From: Arctopsyche grandis
Lineage: Eukaryota; Arthropoda; Insecta; Trichoptera; Hydropsychidae
DNA: 64,000 nt
Assembly (NCBI RefSeq): GCF_051622035.1
Contig: NC_135355.1
Span: 33,027,986 to 33,091,985 of the forward strand
Reading direction: 5' to 3'
Position numbers and translations under genes: made by a program. Position 1 is the first letter of the stretch, and each line of letters opens with the position of its first letter. The notes under the pieces are model-generated. The model was not told where the DNA came from and ran no database searches. It worked only from the letters and a program-made list of their open reading frames with translations. Shown here piece by piece: positions 53,960 to 64,000 of the stretch.

Positions 53960-55262
53960 GAAACTTGCACAAAACAAAAGTTCTACTTCCGGTTGTCTGA
54001 TTTTGTTCAAATTTTTTTTATTACTAAAAATCACTATCAGTCAGTCATACTCATTAAATATCAAGAAAATAAAAATAATTTTAAAGGTCAAAATAAAATA
54101 ATGAAATATTGTTTTAAAAAAAAATACTACTTCCGGTTTACGAATTCTGACCAAAACCCTACCAGCTCTAAGTTAGTACATAAAGGATAGAAATATAAAT
54201 TTTCAGCTTAATACGTTCAGGGGTGCGGACAGAGTAATGGGCACAACATTTTTGACCTTTCTACCAGGAAAAAAATCCCACTTTTTTTTTTATTTTTACT
54301 TAAAATCACTATTTTTATTATACGCAGTAAATATCAAGAAGCTTAAAACAATTTAAAAGGTCAACATAAAATAATGAAAAGATAATGAAATATTGTTTTT
54401 AAAAAAAATACTACTTCCGGTTAACAAATTAGTTAGTACATAAAGAATAGAAATATAAATTTTTAGCTTAATACGTTCAGGGGTGTGGACAGAGTAGTGG
54501 GCACAACATTTTCAACCTTTCTAAGTGAATAAAATCCCACTTCCGGTTTATAAAATTTAATAACTTTTTTTTATTTTCATCACATTGCTACAAGAATTAT
54601 CCTTGATTTTTTTTGTGACGAACACACATGTTTAAGGGGTCGAAAAAAATAGTGGAAGAAAAATCGAACAAGAGTAAACTGCCACTTCCGGTTGACAGAT
54701 ACTTATTAAATTTTATATATAACTTGGTATTAAACTTAAACTTTTAGATATGAAATTTCAGTTCAATAAACCAAAGGGTTTCTGAGAAAAATATAAAAAA
54801 CCTCGATTCTCTAGAGTAAAACTGCTACTTCCGGTTCGGATAAAATATTTAAAAAATGTAAGGTTATAAAAATTATTATTTCTATCATATTTAAAAAAAA
54901 TTCAGTCTGTTTCAGTTAGTGGTTTGGGAGATAATTGAATTCAAAAACTTAAAAAAAAGAGGACACCTATAAGGGGAGGTACCATTTCCGGTCAACTTAA
55001 AAATTTGAAAAAAAATAACGACGTGTCGATAAGAATTTCATTAACCGATACTAAGTTTCAGTTCGATAGGACTAACGGTGTTAAAAATAACCCCAAAATA
55101 CACACACACACACACAGACACACACACACACATTTTTTCTAGATCATGAAAACGTGATCAGTGATCGATTCTGAGTTCGAATCAGTCAAAATCTCAAGTT
55201 CAAATTTTCGCATGATCACAAAACTTCATCTATTGTTACTACGTACATAGATAAAGTAAAAA
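53960..55262 (+). repeat. Array of ACTTCCGGT modules ending in rpt-2
   Basis: CTACTTCCGGTT-type words occur near 53985, 54129, 54413, 54538, 54683, 54830 and a TTTCCGGT form near 54985, with AAAT-rich spacers of about 125-150 bp, except for a gap near 54275 where only TCCCACTT remains. 54179-54275 and 54427-54520 are direct duplicates (GAATAGAAATATAAATTTT, TTAGCTTAATACGTTCAGGG). The array runs into the rpt-2 end (54955-55262) with its CA microsatellite and ATCTATTGTTACTACGTAC terminus. It is likely the 3' region of an unidentified retroelement. Confidence 0.7.
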
Positions 55263-55264
55263 TT

Positions 55265-56295
55265 GTCCACAGATGATTGAATTTGGCCTTGAATAATACG
55301 TAAAATGTTGATCATAGATGTGTGTATACGTGTATAAATAAAATGTACCTTGTATAGGTATATTAAGACAGTCACAGCGTAAAATCAAAATAGTCGAATG
55401 GTTCTGGATGGATCATTGATTGCACTGGTTTGCCGATTTGAATGCATCATACATACATAACCAATTGGTAATAATGCACTTGATTGAAGTTGTATGCACG
55501 TTAACACATATGAGAATAATAGTGTTATAGCACGACAACTTAACGAGGTACTTTGGAAACTCGAAGCTAGTTGCAAATTGACTTGTCACATTACACAAAT
55601 TCAATCGTCATATAAATATTGACACTTTCAGGGTATGAAATTGATATCTAAATAGCAGTTAAGATGTAGACAATGCGGTCCTGCGAAAGGCTCCAGTTTG
55701 GGTAGATAAAAGCTCTCTTGTTTGATATAATAGAAAATAATATATGCCTGGCCGCAATACTCCATAACTGTCAAACGTAAACGCCCGTTCCGTTTTATTT
55801 TGTTTTGTTTCCCTTTCTTTATTTCCTGTTGGCGTGGAAAATTTCAACTGTCTTCGCATTCGTATTTTCCCAACAACGTGTCGGGTTTGCTTTTCTTCCG
55901 CGGTGGCGTTTCGCACAAAAGTGTCGATGAAAATAGCGCTTTGTTTTTCCGGGGAAAACCCGCCGTTTCACAAATGTATCGGGCCTACTGCAGGAAAACG
56001 CTCCGTAAAATCCTTATTGTCGATATTTCCGACTTAGAGGAATGTTTTTGGTATTGTTTTGTTGTTAAATAAATGTTCTAAATCGTCCTTACAATAGTTT
56101 AATCATCTTATAATACATAATTTGAATCCGTATCTATAACAAGCATGCTAATTTTCTAATTAGGAAAGGCGTAGCTAATTTTAATACATCATTAAAAATA
56201 TGCAATTTTTAATTCAATTCAGTTTTCAACTAGCACATTTTGACATATGTACTCAACTTCGTGAATACTTTTTCAATTAAATTTGATTTATTACT
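55265..56295. other. No gene; GC-balanced block 55760-56030
   Basis: 55760-56030 is less AT-rich and unique, with overlapping open frames on both strands and no recognisable motif. Otherwise AT-rich. Confidence 0.4.
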
Positions 56296-56299
56296 AATA

Positions 56300-57206
56300 A
56301 TAGCCAGTAGCATAGCTCGGTTGTTAAGCTTCTACTTAGCGTCGAGAGGCGCCGGCTTCGATCCCTGGGTCCGGGCCTCGAATGACAATGAATTTTTCAG
56401 AGAATGCTGTTGGTCAGACCTGGATTTGTGACTCCAGGTTGATCGTTACCTATCAGAGTTTGCCAATTTTCTCTGATTTCATTGTTGAAACGGTTCCCGG
56501 AAAAAAAATTGGCTAAAAATCCTTCTTACCTACTATTTAACCACTATTTGAAGTATGATTGATGTACAATAAAATTTATGTACAATTCATAGATGTCTCG
56601 TTAATTTTTTAGTGTCTCGTAATTCAACGACTTGTAATAAAAATGCTGCATTTGTAATTGTATTTGTAATTTGTAATTGGCCAGGAAGGCGCATTGGGAT
56701 TTACCTGTAAGGCATTCTAGGTATATACATATGTAAAAATAAAATAAAATAAAAATAAAAATGTTGACATCACGGCACGGTGATTGCGTTTATGATCTAG
56801 CGATCATCTGTGAGCTGAACTCGAGTGAAAATAATGTTTTCAAAGTATAATATTTAATGCTGCTGGCCTGACTTGGATATTTGTGACTCCAAGTCGATCG
56901 TTTGCTATCAGAGTTTGCCAATTTATCTGATTAGTTGAAACGGTTCCTCGATCAAATTGGCTAAAAACCATCCTACTAAATATTTCACCACTATTGAATA
57001 TGATTTATTTACAATAAAATTTATGTACAAGTTTAAATCCATAGACGTCACGTTACTTTCGAGTTTTTCACTATTTCAAAATTCAGTGATTTATATTATA
57101 AAAAAATGCTGCAATGTTTGTAATTGGCCAAGAAGGTGCATTGGAGTTTACCTATTAGGCATTCCTTGTATATGTACATACATACACATGTAAAAATAAA
57201 ATAAAA
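56300..57206 (+). mobile_element. Dimeric SINE, copy 2
   Basis: Unit 1 has its head at 56300 (box B GGCTTCGATCCC 56354-56365), central domain at 56451-56498 and hairpin at 56681-56720 (stem CCAGGAAGGC / GGCATTCTAGG), with a tail of AAAATAAAAT units. Unit 2 starts at about 56760 with GTTGACATCACGGCACGG and runs through a central domain to a hairpin at 57128-57168 and another AAAATAAAAT tail. It matches 37221-38111 reversed, including the junction between units; the flanks and final tails differ. Confidence 0.87.
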
Positions 57207-57209
57207 ATA

Positions 57210-57680
57210 TATAATTTAAAAACAATGTGTATGTCGATTAAAGGTCTATTTATATTCAGCATTGCGCGCCAACAGCTTGACACTTTACTGCGTGGAAAAA
57301 ACGGCTTCTATTCATACTGCACATTCATACTTGTTTTGGACGAGTGCAAGGCACAATCAGCTTATATATGTATACATTGCAGAGTCAATTTTGTCACAAT
57401 ATGACCAAATATGCCAAAGAAAATCGGCTCTGCTTGGTGACATATAGTGCTGTATAATATGAATAGATCGTGACTGTTACTGCTGATACGGAACATATGA
57501 ATGTGTCCATATATGATAGAATGGACCAAAAAATATTTTTCGTACCGATGTATACGTGCAATTGGCGGTCTGTGCTGTGCTAGTACAAACGAACCGGAAG
57601 CGGTATATTGTGTCAATATAAAATTTTTCATTAACATAAATTCATTAGATGACAAGAAGTTAAATTGTTTTATATTTGTT
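57210..57680. other. No gene recognised
   Basis: Mixed composition; short overlapping frames with no motif. Confidence 0.4.
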
Positions 57681-57681
57681 G

Positions 57682-57830
57682 AGATGGTCTGACTTGGATA
57701 TTTATGACTACAAGTCGATCGTCTCTTATCAGAGTTTGCCTCTGATTTGTTGAATTATCTGATTTGTTGAAACGTTCCTCCATTAAATTGGCTAAAAACC
57801 ATTCTACCCAATATGTCACCACTATTGATC
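57682..57830 (+). mobile_element. SINE fragment, central domain, interrupted by a MITE
   Basis: TCTGACTTGGATATTTATGA, CTTATCAGAGTTTGCC and AAATTGGCTAAAAACCATTC match unit 2 of the dimeric SINEs as far as CACCACTATTGAT, where the MITE at 57832 begins. Confidence 0.75.
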
Positions 57831-57831
57831 C

Positions 57832-58193
57832 GATGCGGTGCAAACGATCGACAAGCGCCAGACAGACTGAATCACAGATTAACGACACGTGTACCTTATG
57901 CGTGCGCACTGCTCGCACTTACACTAAGCGAAATCTACCCGAAGTCCCGACATACCTACCCTGTATACGTTCTGTGCTTCTGATACTTTAGTTCCGAATT
58001 TTGCCTTATTAAACTCGCCAGAAAGATCCAACTCAATTTTAATAATTGCATCTGTGCATATCGAAAGGTTACTCGTCATCTGATGTGCAATCTATCATTC
58101 GTGAAGTCGAGAATTGCCTTTAAAGCAGCCATCCAGTTAATCTATGGTTCAGTCTGTCTGGCGCTTGTCGATCGTTTGCACCAAACCCCTATT
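57832..58193. mobile_element. MITE with ~47-bp inverted repeats, possible 9-bp target duplication
   Basis: Left GGTGCAAACGATCGACAAGC continues with GCCAGACAGACTGAA, and the right end is its reverse complement, with two visible mismatches over 47 bases. CTATTGATC occurs on both sides (57823-57831 and near 58189-58197). Long terminal repeats with a 9-bp duplication would suit a Mutator-like non-autonomous element. Half of a second copy is at 26132. Confidence 0.75.
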
Positions 58194-58204
58194 GATCATT
58201 GATA

Positions 58205-58980
58205 GTTTCTTCTCAATATAAAGTGATAATTTCTATTGAGAAATTTTGGTTTTGTAGCTCTTGTGGCATCCTTTTAGTACGAGCATGCGAAAACTATTAA
58301 GTTAAAATAAAATGTCGAGTAGAAATATACAATCTCATCTCGATTTATAAAATGAGAATGTTTAATGGCAACCTAGATACGAAGTGTTGACGCAGTGCAA
58401 TTTTGTTCCACGGCTTTAATTAAAATCTCATTTGAAGAAAATGTATTAATATCTTGGAAAGCGTTTGCGAAAGAGACGTTTTCAAAGAATGCCGCATTTG
58501 GAGCCGGATGAATATCCTAGAGGGAAGTAATTTTAATATGCTCGTCCCCGGTGTGTTATTTGCACAAGTATGGGAAAGATTGGTGCATCTGCATTCTGCA
58601 GTTATGTGCAGTGAGTTTCGTTGTCTTCCTGACGCGTCTTCGGCTTGCACTAAACGATCTGCAGCTTCACGCCAACATGCAATTCTACCTTCATCGATAA
58701 TTCAAGTGGAAATAAAAAAAAACCGCTGGGAAGCTTTTAGTGGAACTAAAGAAGCGCTGAAAGTAAGTACGATTCGAATTGCTCTTCCTCTTTAAATATG
58801 CACCACAGTCGCACTTAACCCCTCTACAAACTGTTCTAAATTTTACATTATGATGTATTTTATTCAAGTTGTTGTCAGAAGGTATGAATGCATTAAAAGC
58901 ACGGCTGCTCCAGAATTCAAATTACTAATATTTAATTGCCTTGCTGTGTATTTATATTACCATTTGTGAGAATATTGTTG
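58205..58980. other. No gene; 113-codon frame at 58454-58795 noted
   Basis: 58420-58800 is less AT-rich and unique, with a plus-strand open frame and an AAAGTAAGTACG donor-like site near its end at 58757-58768. No family motif is visible. A host exon is possible but unsupported. Confidence 0.3.
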
Positions 58981-58985
58981 CTCAT

Positions 58986-59705
58986 AACCTGCAGCATAGA
59001 TCAATGGTTAGCTTGTAATGCTTTCAATTGTATGGTCACGGATTCTATCCTTGGTGTGTGCTGCTAGCCAGGCCTTGGATATATGTATGTATGACTCTAA
59101 GGTCAATCGTTTCCGATAAGTTAAAATAATGTTACCAATTTATCTGATTTCATTGAAACAGTTCCAACAAATTGGCATCCCTATCCTATCTCTCGCGTAA
59201 AAATTCGAGTTATTCAGTATCTCGATTTTTGTTGATTTGTATAAATGCTGAAAATTTGTCCATAGTTGTCTCTATGGATACTAATGGTTGTTTGTATAAT
59301 ACTTACTTATTTGCCTTGTTTAATACTTACAATCAGTGGCGGCTCGTGAGAATTCAAAGTGGAGGGCAACAGAGATGAATCGGGCTATTGAAGCTCGTTG
59401 ACCAACCCTGTGACTAAATTCAAACAAAAAACATAGATAAAGTAAAAATAGTATGCATTTGTTCTATACGGGAGGGCTACAGCCCTGCAATGCACATGTA
59501 TGAAAAAAATGGCATGTATATGTTCTATACTGGAGGGCTGCAGCCCATATGGACGAGCTGCCACTGCTTACAATACTTCTGTACAATGTTTGACCATAGT
59601 GTAAATATATAATTAATAATTCTTAATCTGTATAGCACATTCGTCACATTGGAGTAATATGTTAGACAAGTGTGCGTGATTGATTGAATAAAATAAAAAA
59701 AATAA
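58986..59705 (+). mobile_element. SINE carrying a hAT MITE, copy 1
   Basis: Head CCTGCAGCATAGATCAATGG, box B-like GGATTCTATCC (59040-59050), central domain TTTATCTGATTTCATTGAAA then CAGTTCC, the body, the MITE at 59334-59566, then resumed body and a hairpin at 59635-59675 (stem GCACATTCGTC / GACAAGTGTGC with two wobble pairs), tail AATAAAATAAAAAAAATAA. Confidence 0.8.
59326..59574. mobile_element. hAT MITE inside SINE, 8-bp target duplication CTTACAAT
   Basis: The element 59334-59566 starts CAGTGGCGGCTCGTG and ends ACGAGCTGCCACTG. CTTACAAT flanks both sides exactly. It contains two GGAGGGCTRCAGCC words. It has no coding capacity; the 8-bp duplication and CAGTGGC ends place it with hAT. Confidence 0.9.
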
Positions 59706-59709
59706 GGTA

Positions 59710-60475
59710 ATGCTCTCAGTTTCCGTCGAGAAGTCTTCATCTATCTCGTCTTGCTTGTGTCGTGGTTCCAACCTATTATCTGAGATCTGCGGACTATCTA
59801 CATACCTCCACTCTTGCTCTCGGTTCTGTGCCAAGTTAAAAGCAGACAGATGCTTAGGGTCAGTTCTTTGATTTGATCTGACCATCTTGTGGGAGACCGT
59901 CCTCTCACTTACCTTCCTTATAGTGTTCCGGTGACTAAAAACTTCTTGAGATTCTCCACATTATTACTGGCAATATGGCCAAAGTACGATAGAATTATTT
60001 TTTCTACAAATTGTGGAGTATTTTTGAAATTACCAGCCTTTAGAGGATGGAGACGTTCGTGCATCTTGCGGTTCATGTAATGCACAACGTCTGCCTCCAG
60101 AAACATATTTCATAGACTAACCTTTTTGTCATGCCCCTGTAAATATGTCCCTTATTTTCTTCTTACAATGCTATGGGAATAAACAGATAATTGAGAATCA
60201 ACAATTCATTAGTCCAAAAATTTCGAGCTTCTTCTCCTCTTAGCCTTATTCAATTTATTTGGGTCGGCTCTTTTAGTGTGGCATCTCTACGATCGTCTGA
60301 TTAGTGTTGTCTCAGGTGGTTGTTTGGTATCTACCATTTTTTTTTTGATGTTTTGCATTGCATTTCATGTGGTATGTTAGTCTTCGCACACGTGGGGGTA
60401 AATTGCGAAAAAAATCGAGTGATCTGTTTATTTTATATTATTATTTTGTTTTCATCATATTACATGCTTTGTAAT
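59710..60475. other. No gene; possible decayed non-LTR sequence
   Basis: 59720-60110 is less AT-rich and has AGACGTTCGTGCATCTTGCG-type segments. I see an RTE-like flavour in the antisense direction (AFNLAQNREQEWRYV) but no firm RT motif. Confidence 0.35.
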
Positions 60476-61440
60476 TTATTTTATTTTATTTTTATTTTAT
60501 TAATTGAAAAATCAACAGACAGGATATACAGAGATAGGTATAAAAAAAACAAAAAGTAAATAAATAATATATGTAACATCCGAGTCCAATAATAGATTTT
60601 TACAAAAATGAAAAAGATAAATATAAGGAAAACAAATTAAAAAGTAAAGAATAAAGGCATGACAAAATATGTAGTACATTGCATAATTAAACTATAGTAT
60701 TAAAATATTTGGAAAAGGTTATAAGATAGAATATAAGAAGAAATTGAAATTTACAAATATAAAACAAATGAAAAAGGTAAATACAAAATAAACAAATGAA
60801 AAGGAAAAGAATGAAAGCTATAATATGATTAAATAGCACATTACATAACTAAACTAAAGTATAAAAATAATGGAAATATTGGAAAAATAGAATAGGAGAA
60901 AAAATGAATCAATCGGTCAAGATTCTCTTGATGTTAGACCTGAATTGATGTAGGGAAATACCAAACAGATCAACCTCATTCAGCTCTCCGTTAAACATAC
61001 GATAAACGCGCTGCAGATAAAAATATTTTTGGGAATTAGTATTGAAAGGATCAAGTGAAAAGAGTGCAACGCGTCTAGAGTATCGAACTGGGATTCTGAA
61101 ATTAACCTTATTCAGTAAATCAGAACAATCAAGGAAACCATTTATGAGCTTAAAGAAGAATATAGCATCAGTATGTCGTCGCCTGACAGAAAGATTGTTA
61201 AAAGAAAGGATTTTTAAAATGTCGGAAACAGTAGAATGGGTATAGGTAGGAAAAAGGTAGCGTAAGGATTTAATAAATTTAAGTTGAACTTTCTCAATAC
61301 AATTAATATGGGATAAATAAAAAGGTGACCAGATAATTGAGGCAAATTCACGGTGAGACCTTACAAAGGAAAAATAAAGTAATTTTAATGTAATGTTTTT
61401 GGTATTCAATTTGAAGTATTTTATATTGATTTTTCATCAA
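60476..61440 (-). mobile_element. LINE-K, 5'-truncated non-LTR retrotransposon
   Basis: The minus strand has RT C-terminal coding (60909-61409), a 3'UTR of about 420 bases and an A/T-rich tandem tail at 60476-60503. The terminal ~190 bases of the UTR are nearly identical to 30640-30840. Confidence 0.82.
60909..61409 (-). CDS. LINE-K reverse transcriptase C-terminal fragment
   Basis: 166 codons without interruption: KLLYFSFVRSHREFASIIWS, HINCIEKVQLKFIKSLRYLF, then SVRRRHTDAIFFFKLINGFL, VNFRIPVR and a C-terminal VYRMFNGELNEVDLFGI. The pattern SFVRS-LEYAS-IWSP with IE-VQ-KF matches the post-catalytic part of Jockey/CR1-group RTs and parallels LINE-H (SLVRSKLEYNAIVWNP). The catalytic domain is absent, so this is the surviving end of a truncated copy. 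The open frame and near-identical UTR copy suggest youth. The ORF start is simply the first Met in the remaining frame. Confidence 0.75.
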   Translation of the reverse strand: MNTKNITLKLLYFSFVRSHREFASIIWSPFYLSHINCIEKVQLKFIKSLRYLFPTYTHSTVSDILKILSFNNLSVRRRHTDAIFFFKLINGFLDCSDLLNKVNFRIPVRYSRRVALFSLDPFNTNSQKYFYLQRVYRMFNGELNEVDLFGISLHQFRSNIKRILTD

Positions 61441-61444
61441 AAAG

Positions 61445-62165
61445 TGACAGCTGCAATATACAATGAACTTGCATTGAACGTAAATTGAACTTTCAGATAA
61501 TGCCTTTTCAGAACATTTTTTCGGAAATTTTCAGATGCCGATTAGTTCCACTACCAATTAATTATTGCATGTTCAAAATGAAGGCCAGGAGTTAATCTTT
61601 TGATATTCGATATAATTTTGAATATAAGTTGAAAACAAATAACTTATTTTATCATTGGATAGGAAAAGTAATTATTGATAGATATTCTTCTGTAATAAAA
61701 AAATCTTATTGAGCAAATAGTCTGATTTGTTTGAATTAAGGCGAGCGTAGAAAGTTTAGATTACATAGTTAAACATGCCACACATACATATGTATGTACT
61801 TATACATACATACATACATGCATATTTCCAGTCGATTTATGCGAACGTCGTTGCAGATTAGTGGCTCGACTATGAAAGTTAGCTGAACCGACCAACATCG
61901 GATTAACAATATTATGACTGCGAAGTGGAGAGAGAGAGAGACCCGTAGAGTTGGCTCCATTATCCCGGTCGCTGTGAAATCGTCCGTGTTACGTGTTACA
62001 ACACGTTTGCCGTAAGTTGAAGATATCGCCCTCGCACAGAATTGCAAATATTGTTCCTCCATAAAGAGAGGTGCAACCGACCGACTACTGGGAGAGGTTT
62101 TCCCGGAATGTCGGAAACTCGTGCATATGCAAATTCGATCTTGTTCGTCTTTTGCTTTCGCCGAT
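61445..62165. other. No gene recognised
   Basis: 61840-62160 is less AT-rich with an AGAGAGAGAG run; a 151-codon minus-strand frame (61769-62224) runs into the SINE head and has no motif. Confidence 0.4.
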
Positions 62166-62171
62166 GAACTA

Positions 62172-62705
62172 TATAGCAACATAGATAAATGGTTAGCGTG
62201 CAACGCTTTCAATTGTGTGGTCACGGGTACAATCCCTGGCTGTACTTTGGATATGTGACTCCAAGATCAATCGTTTCCAATCAGAGTTTGGCAATTTATC
62301 TGATTTAATTGAAACGGTTCCAAAAAATTGGTATCCCTGTCCTATTTCTATCGAAAAATTCGAGTTATTCAACATCTTGATTTTTGTTGATTTGTATAAA
62401 TGCTGCAAATTTGTCCATATATGCCTCTATGGATGCTAATGGTTGTTTGTATTTGCTTTGTATAATACTTATGTACAATTAGTGGCGGTTTTGAGATTTC
62501 AAAGTCGAAGAGCTGCAAAGATGAATCAGGCTGTATTTGATGACTTGTTGACCATCCCGGTACTATACTGGGAGGGCTGCAGCTCTGCAGCGTAAATTGA
62601 TGACAAAAATGGCATGAATATTTCCAAACTGGGAGGCTGCAGCCCATATGGACGAGCTGCTACTGCTTACAGTACTTGCGTACAATGTTTAACCATAGAC
62701 GTCGT
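62172..62705 (+). mobile_element. SINE carrying the same hAT MITE, copy 2, 3'-truncated
   Basis: It has the same head (AGCAACATAGATAAATGG), central domain (CAATCAGAGTTTGGCAATTT, GAAACGGTTCC), body and MITE position as 58986-59705. After the MITE it continues GTACAATGTTTAACCATAGA and then diverges; the hairpin is missing. Confidence 0.8.
62480..62665. mobile_element. hAT MITE inside SINE, copy 2 (decayed)
   Basis: The left end TAGTGGCGGTTTTGAG and right end GGACGAGCTGCTACTG are mutated forms of the 59334 ends, and the two GGGAGGCTGCAGC words are kept. It sits at the same SINE position. Confidence 0.78.
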
Positions 62706-62784
62706 GCTTAGAAATGCTTATAGAAAGCAATTCAACATATATTTTGATCATGGAGTTAGGAAAATTAGCGCAAGATAATAAAAA

Positions 62785-63022
62785 ATTTACGTCGTGTCGA
62801 TAAGAATTTCAGTAACCGATACGAAGTTTCGGTTTGATAGGACTAAAGGTGTTCCAAAAATTCCCAAAATACACAGACACACACACACACATTTTTTCTA
62901 GATAATGAAAACGTGATCAGTAATCGATTCCGAGTTCGAATCAGTCAAAATCTCGAGTTCGAATTCTCGCATGATCACAAAACTTCATCTATTGTTACTA
63001 CGTACATAGATAAAGTAAAAAT
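62785..63022 (+). repeat. rpt-2 3' end copy
   Basis: CGTGTCGATAAGAATTTCAG, AAATACACAGACACACACAC, TTTTTTCTAGATAATG, and the terminus CATCTATTGTTACTACGTAC, ATAGATAAAGTAAAAAT. Confidence 0.8.
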
Positions 63023-63139
63023 ACAGTAAAAAATCCAATGCAATTAATTCAAAAACCACGAGTCTGAGGTGGGCTCAGTTTTCCAATGTCTAAATTTCAA
63101 GAGGATTATTTTTATTTTCATCATATACTCGTATATAAT

Positions 63140-63560
63140 AGAGTTATTCTGTGAGTGTCTTTGTATCTGTCTGTGTAAGATAACGCTCGATGTACTATAA
63201 TAGTCGTTTCGATTCGACATATGTAAAAACACTGCCAACAAAACGTCCGAATATAATACGAACATAATAACGAAAAACGTATATATATATACTGTTTGCT
63301 ACCAATGTTTCCTTGAGGCAAATTAGTCTCCGAGAATTTAGCGCCATCTATTAAATATTTATTTAATTAATTAATTTTTCTATTTGTGTTTTACATTGTT
63401 TGTATGTAGGTAGGTTTTACCATATTTTTTTCATATTAAACAATTAAATATAAATATTAAATTAAATATATTTAAAAGGTATTTGAAAAAAATACGACTG
63501 CATGCGGATCGAACACAGGAACGATGATATTTTATCGGGTACAACACTAGTACTATATAT
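63140..63560 (+). repeat. rpt-4, copy 2 (uninterrupted)
   Basis: It matches 45380-46170 without the Jockey insertion: AAGATAACGCTCGATGTACT, TATTTAATTAATTAA, and the end TTTTATCGGGTACAACACTA. Confidence 0.7.
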
Positions 63561-63564
63561 GTAA

Positions 63565-64000
63565 TTAGTAGCTCAACGGTTCACCCCAATACGCCAATAT
63601 TTCAACATTATTGAGACAGGAAGATTGATTTATTAAGATTGAAATTGAACTTGCGTATAGTTATAATAATAAAATTAAATATATTTCACAGGAAAATAGC
63701 AGTAGCGTATTATATATGAACATGGGAATGATTTCGAGTGTGCTATCCTAGTGGATATTAATCACGCAAGTTGAAGGGTCATTGCATAGATAAAGCGAAA
63801 CAGTGTTTGTTCCGCATAGGTCAGAAATAAACAGACTATTAAGTGCACCAGAAGGCACTCCCCTCGCTTAGCAATGAAACGGTGAAAATTTAAATGAAAA
63901 GTTGAATTCACTCTGGGACGCACATCGTTCTTTATTTGCGTAAAGTTAGCGCAGATTACACGTTAACCGCCAGCGAAAGCTTAAACCTCTCGTGCGAAAC
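63565..64000. other. No gene recognised
   Basis: 63565-63600 has a CACCCCAATACGCC stretch reminiscent of the hairpin family, too short to call. The rest is unique and less AT-rich towards the end. Confidence 0.35.

Noticed and set aside
58454..58795. 113-codon plus-strand exon
   Set aside because: There is a donor-like site near the end but no recognisable protein family; not called as CDS.
61769..62224. 151-codon minus-strand frame
   Set aside because: It overlaps a SINE head and an ATAC microsatellite, with no motif.

Overview
This window looks like intergenic or intronic DNA from an insect-type eukaryotic genome. It is strongly AT-rich, is full of short ATGT/ACAT tandem tracts, and contains no operons or bacterial signals. 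Its retroelement classes (Jockey, RTE and other non-LTR elements, tRNA-headed SINEs, solo LTRs, hAT and MITE elements) are those typical of insects. I cannot name the order from sequence alone. The only host-type protein gene I can support is part of an insect pancreatic-lipase-like / phospholipase A1-like gene on the minus strand (38360-39133), with an intact Ser-Asp-His triad and one apparent frameshift near its 3' end.

Layout. 1-3.9 kb: the end of an RTE-like ORF with its ATG-repeat tail, a 52-bp perfect palindrome, a 5'-truncated Jockey copy, a MITE with 43-bp terminal repeats, SINE pieces and a degraded minus-strand LINE ('LINE-H'). 5.3-6.1 kb: a Jockey 3'UTR split by a solo LTR. 7-12.5 kb: dispersed repeats and a SINE. 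12.7-17.0 kb: a full-length Jockey element with two intact overlapping ORFs, a poly(A) tail, a 12-bp target duplication and a downstream core-promoter motif. 17-36 kb: RTE remnants, MITEs, three more solo LTRs, SINEs and 3' ends of two LINE families. 37.2-38.1 kb: a dimeric SINE. 38.4-39.1 kb: the lipase exon. 40-49 kb: SINE, RTE remnants, a LINE with a frameshift just after its catalytic box, and a hAT element with a transposase fragment. 49-55 kb: a second hAT-like element, SINEs and an array of ACTTCCGGT modules. 56.3-57.2 kb: a second copy of the dimeric SINE in the opposite orientation. 57-63.6 kb: a MITE with long terminal repeats, two SINEs carrying the same inserted hAT MITE, and a LINE fragment.

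How the parts fit. Most copies belong to one tRNA-headed SINE superfamily with a shared central domain (around TTTGCCAATTT and GAAACGGTTCC) and a 3' terminal hairpin followed by an A/T-rich tandem tail. LINE-H ends in a hairpin with a very similar loop-side sequence but a different stem, in which four base pairs have changed on both sides. This is what is expected if the LINE machinery recognises the hairpin and the SINEs borrow it. The SINE-LINE hairpin set, the dimeric SINEs and the MITE-bearing SINEs are the most interesting material here. Repeat names such as LINE-H, LINE-K and rpt-1 to rpt-5 are working labels of mine, not database names.
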